Shown here in pieces: positions 18,137 through 26,979 of a stretch of DNA of 64,000 nucleotides (the first letter of the stretch is position 1; every line of letters begins with the position of its first letter). The position numbers and the translations under genes are program-made. Below the pieces are notes generated by a model. That model was not told the DNA's origin. It worked only from the letters and a program-made list of their open reading frames with translations, and ran no database searches. The DNA comes from Shewanella sp. KX20019 (GTDB taxonomy: Bacteria > Pseudomonadota > Gammaproteobacteria > Enterobacterales > Shewanellaceae), in the NCBI RefSeq assembly GCF_016757755.1, contig NZ_CP068437.1, forward strand, positions 5,146,001-5,210,000, read 5' to 3'.

Positions 18137-20306
18137 CTGCTGAATCTTCATCAGTAGTTTGTTCTACTTCAGCTGCCTCGTCTGTGGTTTCGGCTTTCTC
18201 TGCGTCAGCATCTTTGCTCTCAGAGATACGCTTTAAGGCAGGGTCGGTTTCACGCATTTTAGTATCTAGCCCCTTGCCTGCTTTATAGCGATTCAGCACT
18301 TCATTCACCTCTTCAGGTAGATACGCCTCTTGATCCCACTCTTCTAGAATTGGTACATCGGTATTTGGCATTAAGTTAACACCACGTGCTTGCTGTTCAA
18401 GTTGCAGCGCACGGAAGTAGTTATACTTACGGCCTGCGATGCCTTCCATGGTGATACCGTCACGAATAATCGTTGGCTTAATAAACACCATTAAGTTGGT
18501 CTTTTTCTTGCCACTTGAAGATGACTTAAATAGATGACCAATAATAGGGATATCGCCCAAGAATGGCACTTTTTGCACCGACTCTTGTACCTCTTCTTTA
18601 ATCAAACCACCCAGTACCACTATCTGGCCAGAATCAGCCATTACGGTAGTGGTTAAGCGGCGAGTAGCAAACGTTACATCGACACCTGTTTTACCGTTAA
18701 TACCTGAGACCTCTTGTTCGATGGTGAGCTTAACCGCATTACCTTCGTTAACTTGAGGGATCACCTTTAGCTTAACACCGACCTCTTTACGCTCAACGGT
18801 TTGGAATGGGTTACTGTTGCCATTACTAGAGTTTTGGCTGCCCGTAAGGATCGGCACCTCATCACCGACAATGAATGAGGCTTCTTGGTTATCAAGAGTA
18901 GTAATTGACGGTGTAGCGAGTACATTGGACTTGGTATCACTCGACACAGCTTGAACCAGTGCACCAAAGTCGCCCATTGCCACGCCCCAAGCCATACCAT
19001 TCACTTTACCTAACGCTTGTGCCAGCAGGGTAATATCACCTTGTGTATCTGGGTTATCAGTACAGGTTTGAGTATCACCAGAGCCTGTACATGTTTGCGA
19101 TGCTTTTTCAGGCTGCGCCTGCCACACACCGGCGCCAATCTCACCAATGGTTGGGCCTAAGTTGTTAAACTGTGTTCCACCGCCGGCGGCTGTTGCCCAC
19201 TGCACACCGAAACCAACATCATCACCTTCGCCGACTTCAACAATAATCGCTTCAACCAATACTTGCGCACGGCGGATATCTAATTGATTGATCACACTCT
19301 CGATGGTCCGCATCTGATCAGGTTCAGCACTAATAACCAGTGCATTGGTATCGTTATGCGCCATGATATTGATTTCATTACGACGCTTGCTACCACTTTG
19401 AGCTGAGCCGCCTTTCTCTGCAACGAGTTGATCGGCAAAACCGGTTAGCACTTCAACCAAATCTTCCGCTTTGGCGTAACGCAAATAGCGAACTTTAGTA
19501 TTGCCGGTACTTGCTTGCTCGGCATCCAATTGTTTAATGAGTTTAACCACACGTTGACGACTCTTTTCGTCGCCACTGACGATCACGCCGTTGGTACGTT
19601 CATCAGCAACAACTTTAGGCGCCTGACCAGGCATTTGTGCTTGATTAGCCGTTGAACGATAAAGGGTGTCGATTATACGGACAATTTCGCCCGCTGAAGC
19701 AAATTCTAGTTTGACCACTTCAACTGCGGTATCACCTTGCTTGTCGACCCGACGTACAATTTCAACTAACTTATTAACAACAGCGGCACGACCTGAGATC
19801 ATCAATACGTTTGATGGGTCGTAGTTGACAACATTACCACCGCCGGCATTATCATTCAGCTGACGCAGGAGTGGTGCGAGCTGCTTTGCTTCTGTGTTAT
19901 AAAGTGCAACGATGCGGGTGACCATCTCATCACCCAAGCCAGGTGCATTATCATCTGCGACTCGAATAGATGCTGTTTTAGCATCTTTATCTTTGATGAC
20001 CTTGATGATGTTGTTGTCCATTTCAACAACGGCATAACCATAGACTTGCAGTACGTTGAGGAAAAATTGATAGTATTGATCGTCATCTAAAAGATCATAA
20101 CTTCTAACATTAATTTTGCCGCGAACGGTAGGATCGACAATAATAGTGCGATTCAAATTCTTACCAACAATGTTGATAAACTCTTGAATATCTGTGCCCT
20201 TAAAGTTAGCCGCATATTGCTCAGACCAGGCAAGCTGTGGCGCTAATAATGACGCTCCCATAACCATACCGGCGATTAGTCTGCGTCTAATCCTTTTATT
20301 ATTCAT
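18129..20306 (-). CDS. gspD: Type II secretion outer-membrane secretin GspD
   Basis: Outer-membrane secretin channel. A signal peptide of about 28 residues ends at LAWS-EQ. The N0 domain (ANFKGTDIQEFINIVGKNLN) follows, then N1-N3 repeats and the secretin domain with VPILTGSQ and the VPFLGDIPIIGHLFKS motif near residue 585. The acidic, Ala/Asp/Glu-rich C-terminus (after about residue 690) is unusually charged. The length is 725 residues. The gene is separated from gspC by 84 bp. Confidence 0.96.
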   Translation of the reverse strand: MNNKRIRRRLIAGMVMGASLLAPQLAWSEQYAANFKGTDIQEFINIVGKNLNRTIIVDPTVRGKINVRSYDLLDDDQYYQFFLNVLQVYGYAVVEMDNNIIKVIKDKDAKTASIRVADDNAPGLGDEMVTRIVALYNTEAKQLAPLLRQLNDNAGGGNVVNYDPSNVLMISGRAAVVNKLVEIVRRVDKQGDTAVEVVKLEFASAGEIVRIIDTLYRSTANQAQMPGQAPKVVADERTNGVIVSGDEKSRQRVVKLIKQLDAEQASTGNTKVRYLRYAKAEDLVEVLTGFADQLVAEKGGSAQSGSKRRNEINIMAHNDTNALVISAEPDQMRTIESVINQLDIRRAQVLVEAIIVEVGEGDDVGFGVQWATAAGGGTQFNNLGPTIGEIGAGVWQAQPEKASQTCTGSGDTQTCTDNPDTQGDITLLAQALGKVNGMAWGVAMGDFGALVQAVSSDTKSNVLATPSITTLDNQEASFIVGDEVPILTGSQNSSNGNSNPFQTVERKEVGVKLKVIPQVNEGNAVKLTIEQEVSGINGKTGVDVTFATRRLTTTVMADSGQIVVLGGLIKEEVQESVQKVPFLGDIPIIGHLFKSSSSGKKKTNLMVFIKPTIIRDGITMEGIAGRKYNYFRALQLEQQARGVNLMPNTDVPILEEWDQEAYLPEEVNEVLNRYKAGKGLDTKMRETDPALKRISESKDADAEKAETTDEAAEVEQTTDEDSADE

Positions 20307-20390
20307 TGTAATACGTCCCCTAAAACCTTTAATTGCGGCAAGCTCAATTAATTATTGCAGCAGCCTTTATTGTTATTGGTTGCTACTCTT

Positions 20391-21308
20391 TTATTGCGGC
20401 AAGCTAAACATAATTTCAATCAGTTGACCTTCACGCTCAACCATTAAGGCAACTTCAGTCATTTCTGGTAGTTGCCCCATAACCTCTAACGCCTGACTCA
20501 TATTAGTCAAGTCGTAACCATTAATCGACTTTGCCAAATCATTGGGTTTGAATCCTGCCTCGATAAATAATTTTCTGTCTTTACCAGGGTTGAGTCGATA
20601 GCCCGCAAGCTCTCCACCACTTTTAACTGGAGAGATCGATAAATAATCGGTAATTTTGCTGGGATCAGCCAAGATCTGCTCGCGTGATGCACCTAACTCA
20701 CGGGCCACTTCACGGTTTTGGCGTTGATCTATCCTTTTACCCTTAGGTAAGCTCTTGGCTTCTTGCAGTTGCTGATTAGCGTTGCTGTTGGTGTTGTACT
20801 CAAATCCATCCAACATAAGGGTTTCGTATCGTCCACTGTTAGTGATGATAATACGATCGGCATAGACCTCTTTTAATGAAGCCGATGTGCCTTTAATTTT
20901 ATCGCCTAAGCCGTAGGTATCTTGACTACCACCAGATGCAATGACCGCTAAGCCCTTTTGCTCAGTCGTTGACGCGACGACACCAGTCAACTGAATTGAC
21001 AGTGAGGTTTTAGGTGCATCGGTAATCACTTCTACTTTAGGAGCCACTTTAGGTTTGGTTGAAGCACTATCGGCGCGCCCAAACAACCCTAATTGTTGCA
21101 AAGCAGAAATATTTACCGCACCCGAGGAAGTCGAAGAGGCAGGCGTCGGCGTCCAGCGAGAAACTGCTGAATTATCAGGAACTAACTTCCATGTGATCTG
21201 TGCCAATAGCAACAGCACTAGCACAACACCTAGACCAAATATCGCTGAGCTAACGGGTTTTTGAGGCACACCCGCCGCTTTGGTTAAAAACTTATCTAAT
21301 AAATCCAT
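20391..21308 (-). CDS. gspC: Type II secretion protein GspC
   Basis: First gene of the operon. GspC connects the inner-membrane platform with the secretin. One membrane helix (about residues 20-38, SAIFGLGVVLVLLLLAQITW), the HR domain (about 105-160) and a C-terminal PDZ domain are visible. The ATG at 21308 has AGAGGG upstream and is preferred to the in-frame GTG at 21329. The promoter of the gsp operon must lie in 21309-21578, shared with divergent hslR. Confidence 0.94.
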   Translation of the reverse strand: MDLLDKFLTKAAGVPQKPVSSAIFGLGVVLVLLLLAQITWKLVPDNSAVSRWTPTPASSTSSGAVNISALQQLGLFGRADSASTKPKVAPKVEVITDAPKTSLSIQLTGVVASTTEQKGLAVIASGGSQDTYGLGDKIKGTSASLKEVYADRIIITNSGRYETLMLDGFEYNTNSNANQQLQEAKSLPKGKRIDQRQNREVARELGASREQILADPSKITDYLSISPVKSGGELAGYRLNPGKDRKLFIEAGFKPNDLAKSINGYDLTNMSQALEVMGQLPEMTEVALMVEREGQLIEIMFSLPQ

Positions 21309-21578
21309 ATTTATGTGGACCCTCTGCACAGGCCTCTGTTCTGATTATGATAATTTAGCAAATCCTGACTCATGCTAACCCACACTGCACCCTGCAACAA
21401 GCCCATAACAGCAGCAATGTTGGCGGTATTAGGCCAAATATGCTAACTTTACGCGCCTTAAAAGGGTGTGAAGCTTGCCACTCTTTTGCGAGTAGAGGCG
21501 TAAAGATTTGTATATTAATACTCAGCTTGTGAACTTCCCCCTACTTTAATAAAGGTTAATCTACCACTGGAGTCGCTC
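21309..21578. promoter_or_regulatory. Divergent promoter region, gsp operon / hslR-hslO
   Basis: A 270-bp non-coding stretch separates the minus-strand gsp operon from the plus-strand hslR-hslO genes and must contain both promoters. I could not assign individual -35/-10 boxes with confidence. No palindrome stands out. Confidence 0.5.
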
Positions 21579-21977
21579 ATGAACGGCAACGAGCAACAAG
21601 CATTAAAAGTCCGCTTAGACAAATGGTTATGGGCTGCACGCTTTTATAAGACTCGTGCCATCTCAAAAGAGATGATTAATGGTGGTAAAGTACACTACAA
21701 CGGCCAACGTACAAAATCGAGCAGATATGCCGAGGTTGGCGCCACCATTAGATTAAGGCAAGGGTATGACGAAAAAGAGATCGTCATAGTAAAAATATCC
21801 GAACATCGCCAGAAAGGGTTAATCGCGCAAACCCTTTATGAAGAGACACCGCAAAGTATAGCGAAACGTGAGACATACGCCGAACAAAGACGCTTGAATA
21901 TTCTTCATAATCCGGCACCCGACCAGAAACCGGATAAGAAACAGCGTCGCCAAATAATGCGCTTTAAAGAAAGTTAA
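21579..21977 (+). CDS. hslR: Ribosome-associated heat shock protein Hsp15
   Basis: Hsp15 binds the free 50S subunit carrying a nascent peptidyl-tRNA and helps recycle it. An S4 RNA-binding domain (VRLDKWLWAARFYKTRAIS, about residues 10-70) is followed by a basic tail, giving 132 residues. It lies 15 bp before hslO, as in enterobacteria. Confidence 0.95.
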   Translation: MNGNEQQALKVRLDKWLWAARFYKTRAISKEMINGGKVHYNGQRTKSSRYAEVGATIRLRQGYDEKEIVIVKISEHRQKGLIAQTLYEETPQSIAKRETYAEQRRLNILHNPAPDQKPDKKQRRQIMRFKES

Positions 21978-21992
21978 CACTGGAATACCGAA

Positions 21993-22853
21993 ATGACTAA
22001 AGACAATTTATATCGCTACCTGTTTGAAAACGCCAGCGTGCGTGGTGAACTGGTACAACTAGAAAAGAGCTACCAAGAAGTGATTGCCGCCCATGACTAT
22101 CCGTTGGCAATTCAACTTCTGCTGGGCGAATTGATGGCAGCAACATCACTACTAACGGCGACCTTGAAGTTCAGTGGCGATATTAGCATTCAATTGCAAG
22201 GTGATGGCCCAGTATCGTTAGCCGTAATCAATGGTAATAACCTGCAGCAGTTGCGAGGCGTGTCTCGCTGGACTGGCAACATTGCTAATGACACACCAAT
22301 ACAAACCCTGTTTGGCAAAGGACACATGGTTATCACCTTAACGCCAGATGACGGCGAGCGTTATCAAGGTGTGGTAGCACTCGATAAAGAAACACTAGCC
22401 GAATGCTTAGAAACATACTTCGAACAATCAGAGCAGTTACCAACTAAAATAAAGCTGTTTGCCGATACCCAGCAAGCAGCGGGAATGTTCCTGCAGGTGT
22501 TACCTACTGACGGTGACCATAATGAAGAGTTCGAACACTTATCTGTATTAACTGAAACTGTTAAACAAGATGAGCTCTTTTCGCTTGAAGCAGAAGAGGT
22601 ACTGCATCGCCTCTATCACGAAGAGGAAGTACTACTATTTGACCCGGTTGCAATTACATTTAGTTGTACTTGCTCAAAAGAGCGTAGCGCGCAAGCGATT
22701 CGCACCGTCGCTAAAGAAGAGATTGATTCGATTATTGCCGAGCAAGGTAAAATCGAAATGGGTTGCGAGTACTGTAACAGTAAATACATTTTTGACGCCA
22801 TAGATGTTGAAGCAATTTTTGCCAATGCAGCAAGCAGTGACGTCACTCAGTAA
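21993..22853 (+). CDS. hslO: Redox-regulated chaperonin Hsp33
   Basis: Hsp33 is a holdase chaperone activated by oxidation when its zinc-bound cysteines form disulfides. The 286-residue protein has the four C-terminal zinc ligands in the pattern CTC (near residue 225) and CEYC (near 259). The N-terminal domain contains the usual RGELVQL start and GDGPVSL segment. It follows hslR in an operon and is ended by the hairpin at 22868-22892. Confidence 0.96.
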   Translation: MTKDNLYRYLFENASVRGELVQLEKSYQEVIAAHDYPLAIQLLLGELMAATSLLTATLKFSGDISIQLQGDGPVSLAVINGNNLQQLRGVSRWTGNIANDTPIQTLFGKGHMVITLTPDDGERYQGVVALDKETLAECLETYFEQSEQLPTKIKLFADTQQAAGMFLQVLPTDGDHNEEFEHLSVLTETVKQDELFSLEAEEVLHRLYHEEEVLLFDPVAITFSCTCSKERSAQAIRTVAKEEIDSIIAEQGKIEMGCEYCNSKYIFDAIDVEAIFANAASSDVTQ

Positions 22854-22867
22854 GTATTAAATCTATT

Positions 22868-22892
22868 AAGGCGCTCATTGAGCGCCTTTTTT
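22868..22892 (+). terminator. Terminator of hslR-hslO
   Basis: AAGGCGCTC / GAGCGCCTT stem with a short loop and a following T run lies just after the hslO stop. Confidence 0.9.
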
Positions 22893-23076
22893 ATGATTAA
22901 ACTCTTATATCTCTTTATCGAAAAATGCAGCATTAGTCGTCCCCCCATCACTTTTTGAGCTTTTTTTTGATCTTGTGCACATATTCAATTGCGCATACGT
23001 TACAATCGCTTCAAACAAAATAGCTGGCGCCATAGACCGGCATACCCAAACGACCCTACAGATGGAGACCTTACAC

Positions 23077-24618
23077 ATGGCGGATGGATCTAACCGCGAG
23101 TACCTTAACCTTTCTACAGGCCAATTAGTCGAGCTTGCGCTAGCGCGTGGCGAAGGTGAATTAACGGCAAACGGTGCTTTAGTTGCAAAAACTGGCGAGC
23201 GATCTGGTCGTTCACCCAATGACCGTTTTATCGTCAAAGAATCTAGTTCAGAAGCTGATATAGAGTGGGGAGCAGTCAACAAACCATTTGCAGCTGACGC
23301 ATTTACAGCCCTTTGGAATCGTGTTGAAGCATATCTAGCGGATAAAGACACCTTTGTATCGAATCTAGAAGTTGGTGCAAGCAAAGAGCACTATCAGCCT
23401 GTGACTGTAACGACTGAATATGCATGGCACCAGCTATTCGCCCGCAATCTTTTCATCATTCCAGAAGAGTTTAATGCGGCAGATAAGCCGACTTGGCAGA
23501 TCATCAATGCACCGGGGTTTGAGTGTGTTCCTGAGCGCGATGGCACCCATTCTGATGCAACCGTTATTTTGAACTTTGCTGAGCGTAAGGTACTGCTTGC
23601 AGGCCTTAAATACGCTGGTGAAATGAAAAAATCTATGTTCTCAGTGCAAAACTTCCTTCTACCAGCGAAAGGTGTATTACCAATGCACTGTTCGGCTAAC
23701 GTAGGCACTGACGGCGATACCACGCTGTTTTTCGGTCTATCTGGCACAGGTAAAACCACACTTTCTGCCGATCCTAAACGCTTCCTTATCGGTGACGATG
23801 AGCACGGCTGGGCACCCGGTGGCGTCTTCAACATTGAAGGCGGTTGCTACGCTAAATGTATCGACCTTAGCGAGAAGAACGAGCCGGTTATTTGGGATGC
23901 GATTCGTTTTGGTACTGTGCTGGAAAACGTCGTGACTGATGAGAACCGTGTACCTGATTACACTAACTCTTCATTGACAGAAAATACTCGCGCTGCCTAC
24001 CCGCTTGAGCACATCGCTCAACGTAAAGAGGAGAACTGCGGTGCAGAACCTCATGCCGTAGTGTTCCTAACTTGCGATGTGTCAGGCGTGTTACCGCCAG
24101 TGTCTAAGCTGACTAAAGAGCAAGCTGCATACCACTTCTTGTCAGGCTATACCGCTAAAGTCGGCTCTACTGAAATGGGCTCAACAGCAGCCATTCAGTC
24201 AACGTTCTCAACTTGTTTCGGTGCACCATTCTTTCCACGTCCTGCTGGCGTATACGCAGAGCTGTTAATGAAGCGTATCGAATCCTTCGGTAGCCAAGTT
24301 TACTTGGTTAATACCGGCTGGACAGGTGGTCCACATGGTATCGGTAAGCGCTTTGATATCCCGACGACTCGTGCCATTGTCGATGCGATCGTCAGTGGTG
24401 AGCTAAAGGATGTTGAAACTGAGTATCTTGAAAAACTAAACCTACATGTACCAGTCGCTATTCCTGGTGTAGACAGCAACTTACTCAACCCAGTTAATAC
24501 ATGGGAAGATAAGCAGCAGTATGCAGAGTTTGCACAGCACCTAGCTGAAAGTTTCCAAAAGAACTTTGAAAAGTACCAAGTGCCTGATTCTATCAAGAAT
24601 GCAGGACCAAATGCTTAA
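23077..24618 (+). CDS. pckA: Phosphoenolpyruvate carboxykinase (ATP)
   Basis: PckA converts oxaloacetate and ATP to phosphoenolpyruvate, the entry step of gluconeogenesis. I start it at the ATG at 23077, preceded by GGAGA, which gives 513 residues as usual; the open frame continues upstream to 22975 without a reason to use it. The P-loop GLSGTGKTTLS lies near residue 220, and the metal and substrate motifs RSGRSPNDRF and HCSANVG are intact. The position after hslO matches E. coli. Confidence 0.97.
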   Translation: MADGSNREYLNLSTGQLVELALARGEGELTANGALVAKTGERSGRSPNDRFIVKESSSEADIEWGAVNKPFAADAFTALWNRVEAYLADKDTFVSNLEVGASKEHYQPVTVTTEYAWHQLFARNLFIIPEEFNAADKPTWQIINAPGFECVPERDGTHSDATVILNFAERKVLLAGLKYAGEMKKSMFSVQNFLLPAKGVLPMHCSANVGTDGDTTLFFGLSGTGKTTLSADPKRFLIGDDEHGWAPGGVFNIEGGCYAKCIDLSEKNEPVIWDAIRFGTVLENVVTDENRVPDYTNSSLTENTRAAYPLEHIAQRKEENCGAEPHAVVFLTCDVSGVLPPVSKLTKEQAAYHFLSGYTAKVGSTEMGSTAAIQSTFSTCFGAPFFPRPAGVYAELLMKRIESFGSQVYLVNTGWTGGPHGIGKRFDIPTTRAIVDAIVSGELKDVETEYLEKLNLHVPVAIPGVDSNLLNPVNTWEDKQQYAEFAQHLAESFQKNFEKYQVPDSIKNAGPNA

Positions 24619-24642
24619 CGCTAGCCTCTAGTATAAGTACTT

Positions 24643-24682
24643 AAAAATCCCAGTTTAGCTCAGCTAAATTGGGATTTTTTTT
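24643..24682 (+). terminator. Terminator of pckA
   Basis: AATCCCAGTTTAGCT / AGCTAAATTGGGATT forms a long stem followed by eight T. Confidence 0.92.
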
Positions 24683-24746
24683 ACTCTAGATCTCCCTTAC
24701 TTAACAGCTAATGACAGTCCCAATAAGTAAAGCTTAGCGAACTTTA

Positions 24747-24806
24747 AGTAAAGCAAGCTTGACTTTGATATCAAACAAGCCTAACTTTAAGTCAAGCCTG
24801 CTTTAC
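24747..24806. promoter_or_regulatory. Interrupted inverted repeat upstream of the membrane protein/XRE pair
   Basis: AGTAAAGCAAGCTTGACTT at 24747-24765 is repeated in inverted order as AAGTCAAGCCTGCTTTAC at 24789-24806, with one mismatch. A further short palindrome (TTTGATATCAAA) lies between them. The position 30 bp before the ATG at 24834 suggests an operator, perhaps bound by the XRE regulator encoded second in the operon. This is inference. Confidence 0.5.
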
Positions 24807-24833
24807 ATTGAAATCAGAAAAGGAACTGTAGCG

Positions 24834-25259
24834 ATGAAAAAAATATTAGACACAATCTGCGTCAAAGGGTTGCCAAAACGTGATATTAAAAATGCTAATC
24901 TGGTTAACTTATTAGCACTGCTGTGGGCCGTCTCCCTTTTGATTGGCACCTACCTTGCTGAAGAAGGAGTACTAGATAGCCCTATCACCATAGCTATCGC
25001 CTTTGGAACACATACCATCATCGGCATCGCCATGCTGCTATCTTATAAGCGCTTTCTAATCCAACTCGATGAAATGGAACGTAAAGTACAGCTAGGAGCA
25101 TTAGCACTTGCTGTCGGCGTGGCCATCATTAGCTTTTCCAGCTATTCAATTTTAGAAAGCGCAACGACTCTACCGCCTTTACAAACCTCTTACCTTATAG
25201 CGCTTATGGCCTTAGCCTATATCGTTGGTATTATTAAAGGAAGGTTGGCTTACCGATGA
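24834..25259 (+). CDS. Small four-helix integral membrane protein
   Basis: I do not recognise a named family. The 141-residue protein has four predicted membrane helices: about residues 22-42, 52-72, 86-108 and 118-138. The loop DEMERKVQLGA sits between helices two and three. The ATG at 24834 has AAGGA at good spacing; the frame is open upstream from a TTG at 24759 but that region is the inverted repeat. Its stop overlaps the next start by four bases (ATGA). Pairs of a small membrane protein and a YozG-like XRE regulator are common in bacteria; the function is unknown. Confidence 0.8.
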   Translation: MKKILDTICVKGLPKRDIKNANLVNLLALLWAVSLLIGTYLAEEGVLDSPITIAIAFGTHTIIGIAMLLSYKRFLIQLDEMERKVQLGALALAVGVAIISFSSYSILESATTLPPLQTSYLIALMALAYIVGIIKGRLAYR

Positions 25260-25465
25260 AAAATCGCTTAAAAGTACTCCGAGCCGAAAGAGACTGGACC
25301 CAAGCAGATCTGGCAGACAAGCTTGAAGTGTCACGGCAAACCATCAATGCGATAGAGAAGGGGAAATACGACCCCAGTTTGCCTCTCGCGTTTAAAGTCG
25401 CCCGTCTATTTGAGATCCCGATTGAGGCCATCTTCGAAGATGAAATAGAAGTCGAAGTGGGCTAA
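25256..25465 (+). CDS. Small XRE-family transcriptional regulator
   Basis: The 69-residue protein is essentially one helix-turn-helix: LRAERDWTQADLADKLEVSRQTINAIEKGKYDPS, the YozG-like type. It overlaps the upstream membrane protein gene by four bases, so the two are coupled and probably act together. Autoregulation through the inverted repeat at 24747-24806 is plausible. Confidence 0.88.
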   Translation: MKNRLKVLRAERDWTQADLADKLEVSRQTINAIEKGKYDPSLPLAFKVARLFEIPIEAIFEDEIEVEVG

Positions 25466-25468
25466 GTC

Positions 25469-25497
25469 AATAAGTCCTCTTAATTGGAGGACTTATT
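25469..25497 (+). terminator. Hairpin after the XRE gene
   Basis: AATAAGTCCTC / GAGGACTTATT forms an 11-bp stem right after the stop codon. The downstream T content is modest, so it is a likely but not certain terminator. Confidence 0.7.
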
Positions 25498-25800
25498 CAT
25501 TGAGGCCATGGATGTCTCACTCTTTAGCTGAAGATATCTCGCTTTTCCCCTTATGTTGGGCGAGACCTAGTTCAAGCGTGTATTTATGGTTCCAATGACC
25601 TGCTGTGGTGCTGGATAGGATTAGAAAGCACCGAATTCCTCATTAATAACGCGAGCGCCAAAATTCAACCAAGCCTCAAACAAGATTTAGCTAATATTCC
25701 TTGTTATGCTGTAATATTCCACTTCATATTTATCCATGAATAGCCAAGAGTAGTCACTGTTTCACTAACTAAATCACTTGATATGGATAACAAAGGATTA
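25498..25800. other. Intergenic stretch without a visible gene
   Basis: About 300 bp between the XRE gene terminator and the MITE-like element. I see no open frame with a ribosome-binding site and no strong secondary structure. Confidence 0.5.
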
Positions 25801-26070
25801 TATACCCGCTCTACTTCAAAGTGCATGTTTCAGAGCAGCCTGAGCGAATTCAATTCAAGGCGCATAGTTTTAACAATGGTCGTTCCCTTATAAGACAATG
25901 CAACACAGAAGTGGATACGCTCAGGAGCTCCCGCTGGGTGGGCTTAAAAGTGGTTTATACGACGTTACAGACCTTGATAATAGGCCAGCTATTACACATC
26001 GGTCTAGGCCTCGTCTAAACCACTTTTAATTCCCACTGAAATCACGCATCTTGAGGTAGAACGGGTTTAT
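25801..26070. repeat. MITE-like element with terminal inverted repeats (copy 2)
   Basis: About 270 bp bounded by imperfect inverted ends: TATACCCGCTCTACTTCAAA on the left and a right end whose complement reads ATAAACCCGTTCTACCTCAA. The interior parallels the element at 8594-8860 (GGCGCA, ATGGT-GTTCC, GACAATGCAAC, AGTGGA, AATTCCC-CTGAA), so the two are diverged members or relatives of one family. The right end contains the ATG and the only GAGG sequence of the next gene. Confidence 0.75.
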
Positions 26071-26791
26071 GACATTAGGTAATCAAATTAAACAGTGCCG
26101 TACAGCTCGAGGCTTCAGTCAGCCGGAGCTGGCTGAAATGGCGGGAATTGAGCAATCCTATCTATCAAAACTAGAGAACGATAAGTCCGCCCCCTCCAAT
26201 GATGTGTTTCGTAGTCTACTTAGCGCCTTATCAATGAGTTCTTCTGAGTTTCTTCGCGGTATTGATACCCAAAAATACCGCCAACAATTAAACCAGATTG
26301 CCGACATAGAAGCCTTATTGTCTAATAGGGATAATCTAAAAATCCGCTCACTACGCCGCTTCCTCTATGCCGCCTGTGCATTACTCATACTTGGTATCAC
26401 TTTCTTCTATACGGGTTTCAGTAAGCAGGTCTTCTCAGAAAACCAATATCAGTATCAATCTCTTGGTGTAGTACAGTCAGGTGAACCACTCGATATCTAT
26501 TCATCTTGGAGCCGCACTTTGGATGCCACAGTTGAAAATAGCCACTCTATTAGAGAGCAGAAAAGGGTTGAAATTGCTAAGCGCAGAGATGACCACTACC
26601 TGCTAACGACTGACAACAGAAGCCAAAGATTTAATATTGACGTTGATGGGGGAAAAAGGATGTACTCCCTCGATAAAGAGGTGTCAGTACCACGAGCAAT
26701 AAATGCATGGCTGCAGCTATTGGGAGTGCTGTTTTTTGCTGCTGGCATTGTCGGCTTTGGCTTAGAGCGACGTTTATATAAACTGCAGTAA
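26069..26791 (+). CDS. XRE-family regulator with two membrane helices
   Basis: An N-terminal helix-turn-helix (about residues 5-60, TARGFSQPELAEMAGIEQSYLSKLEND) is joined to a segment with membrane helices near residues 93-115 and 212-233 and a predicted extracytoplasmic loop of about 95 residues between them. This is the layout of a one-component membrane-bound regulator. The start codon is the end of a MITE-like element, so the promoter and GAGG (12 bases before the ATG) come from the element. The target genes and signal are unknown. An M14 peptidase gene follows. Confidence 0.85.
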   Translation: MTLGNQIKQCRTARGFSQPELAEMAGIEQSYLSKLENDKSAPSNDVFRSLLSALSMSSSEFLRGIDTQKYRQQLNQIADIEALLSNRDNLKIRSLRRFLYAACALLILGITFFYTGFSKQVFSENQYQYQSLGVVQSGEPLDIYSSWSRTLDATVENSHSIREQKRVEIAKRRDDHYLLTTDNRSQRFNIDVDGGKRMYSLDKEVSVPRAINAWLQLLGVLFFAAGIVGFGLERRLYKLQ

Positions 26792-26851
26792 AGCCATACA
26801 CAGAATATCTACCAGTAATCGTCCATCTTTAGCAGCGTAATACCAATGAAA

Positions 26852-26883
26852 ATGCGGACAGATTCAGTCGAATCTGTCCGCAT
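26852..26883. repeat. Perfect 14-bp palindromic hairpin
   Basis: ATGCGGACAGATTC, a four-base loop and its exact complement lie 60 bp after the membrane-HTH gene. There is no T run on either side. It may act in transcript stability or be a dispersed palindromic repeat; as a terminator it is doubtful. Confidence 0.6.
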
Positions 26884-26979
26884 AATTCGACACAGTTATC
26901 TAGTTGCACTTGTTAGCATTTTGATGAAGTATAACCCTTATAATAATTCTAAATTTATATAAAAGATGGACAATCTATC

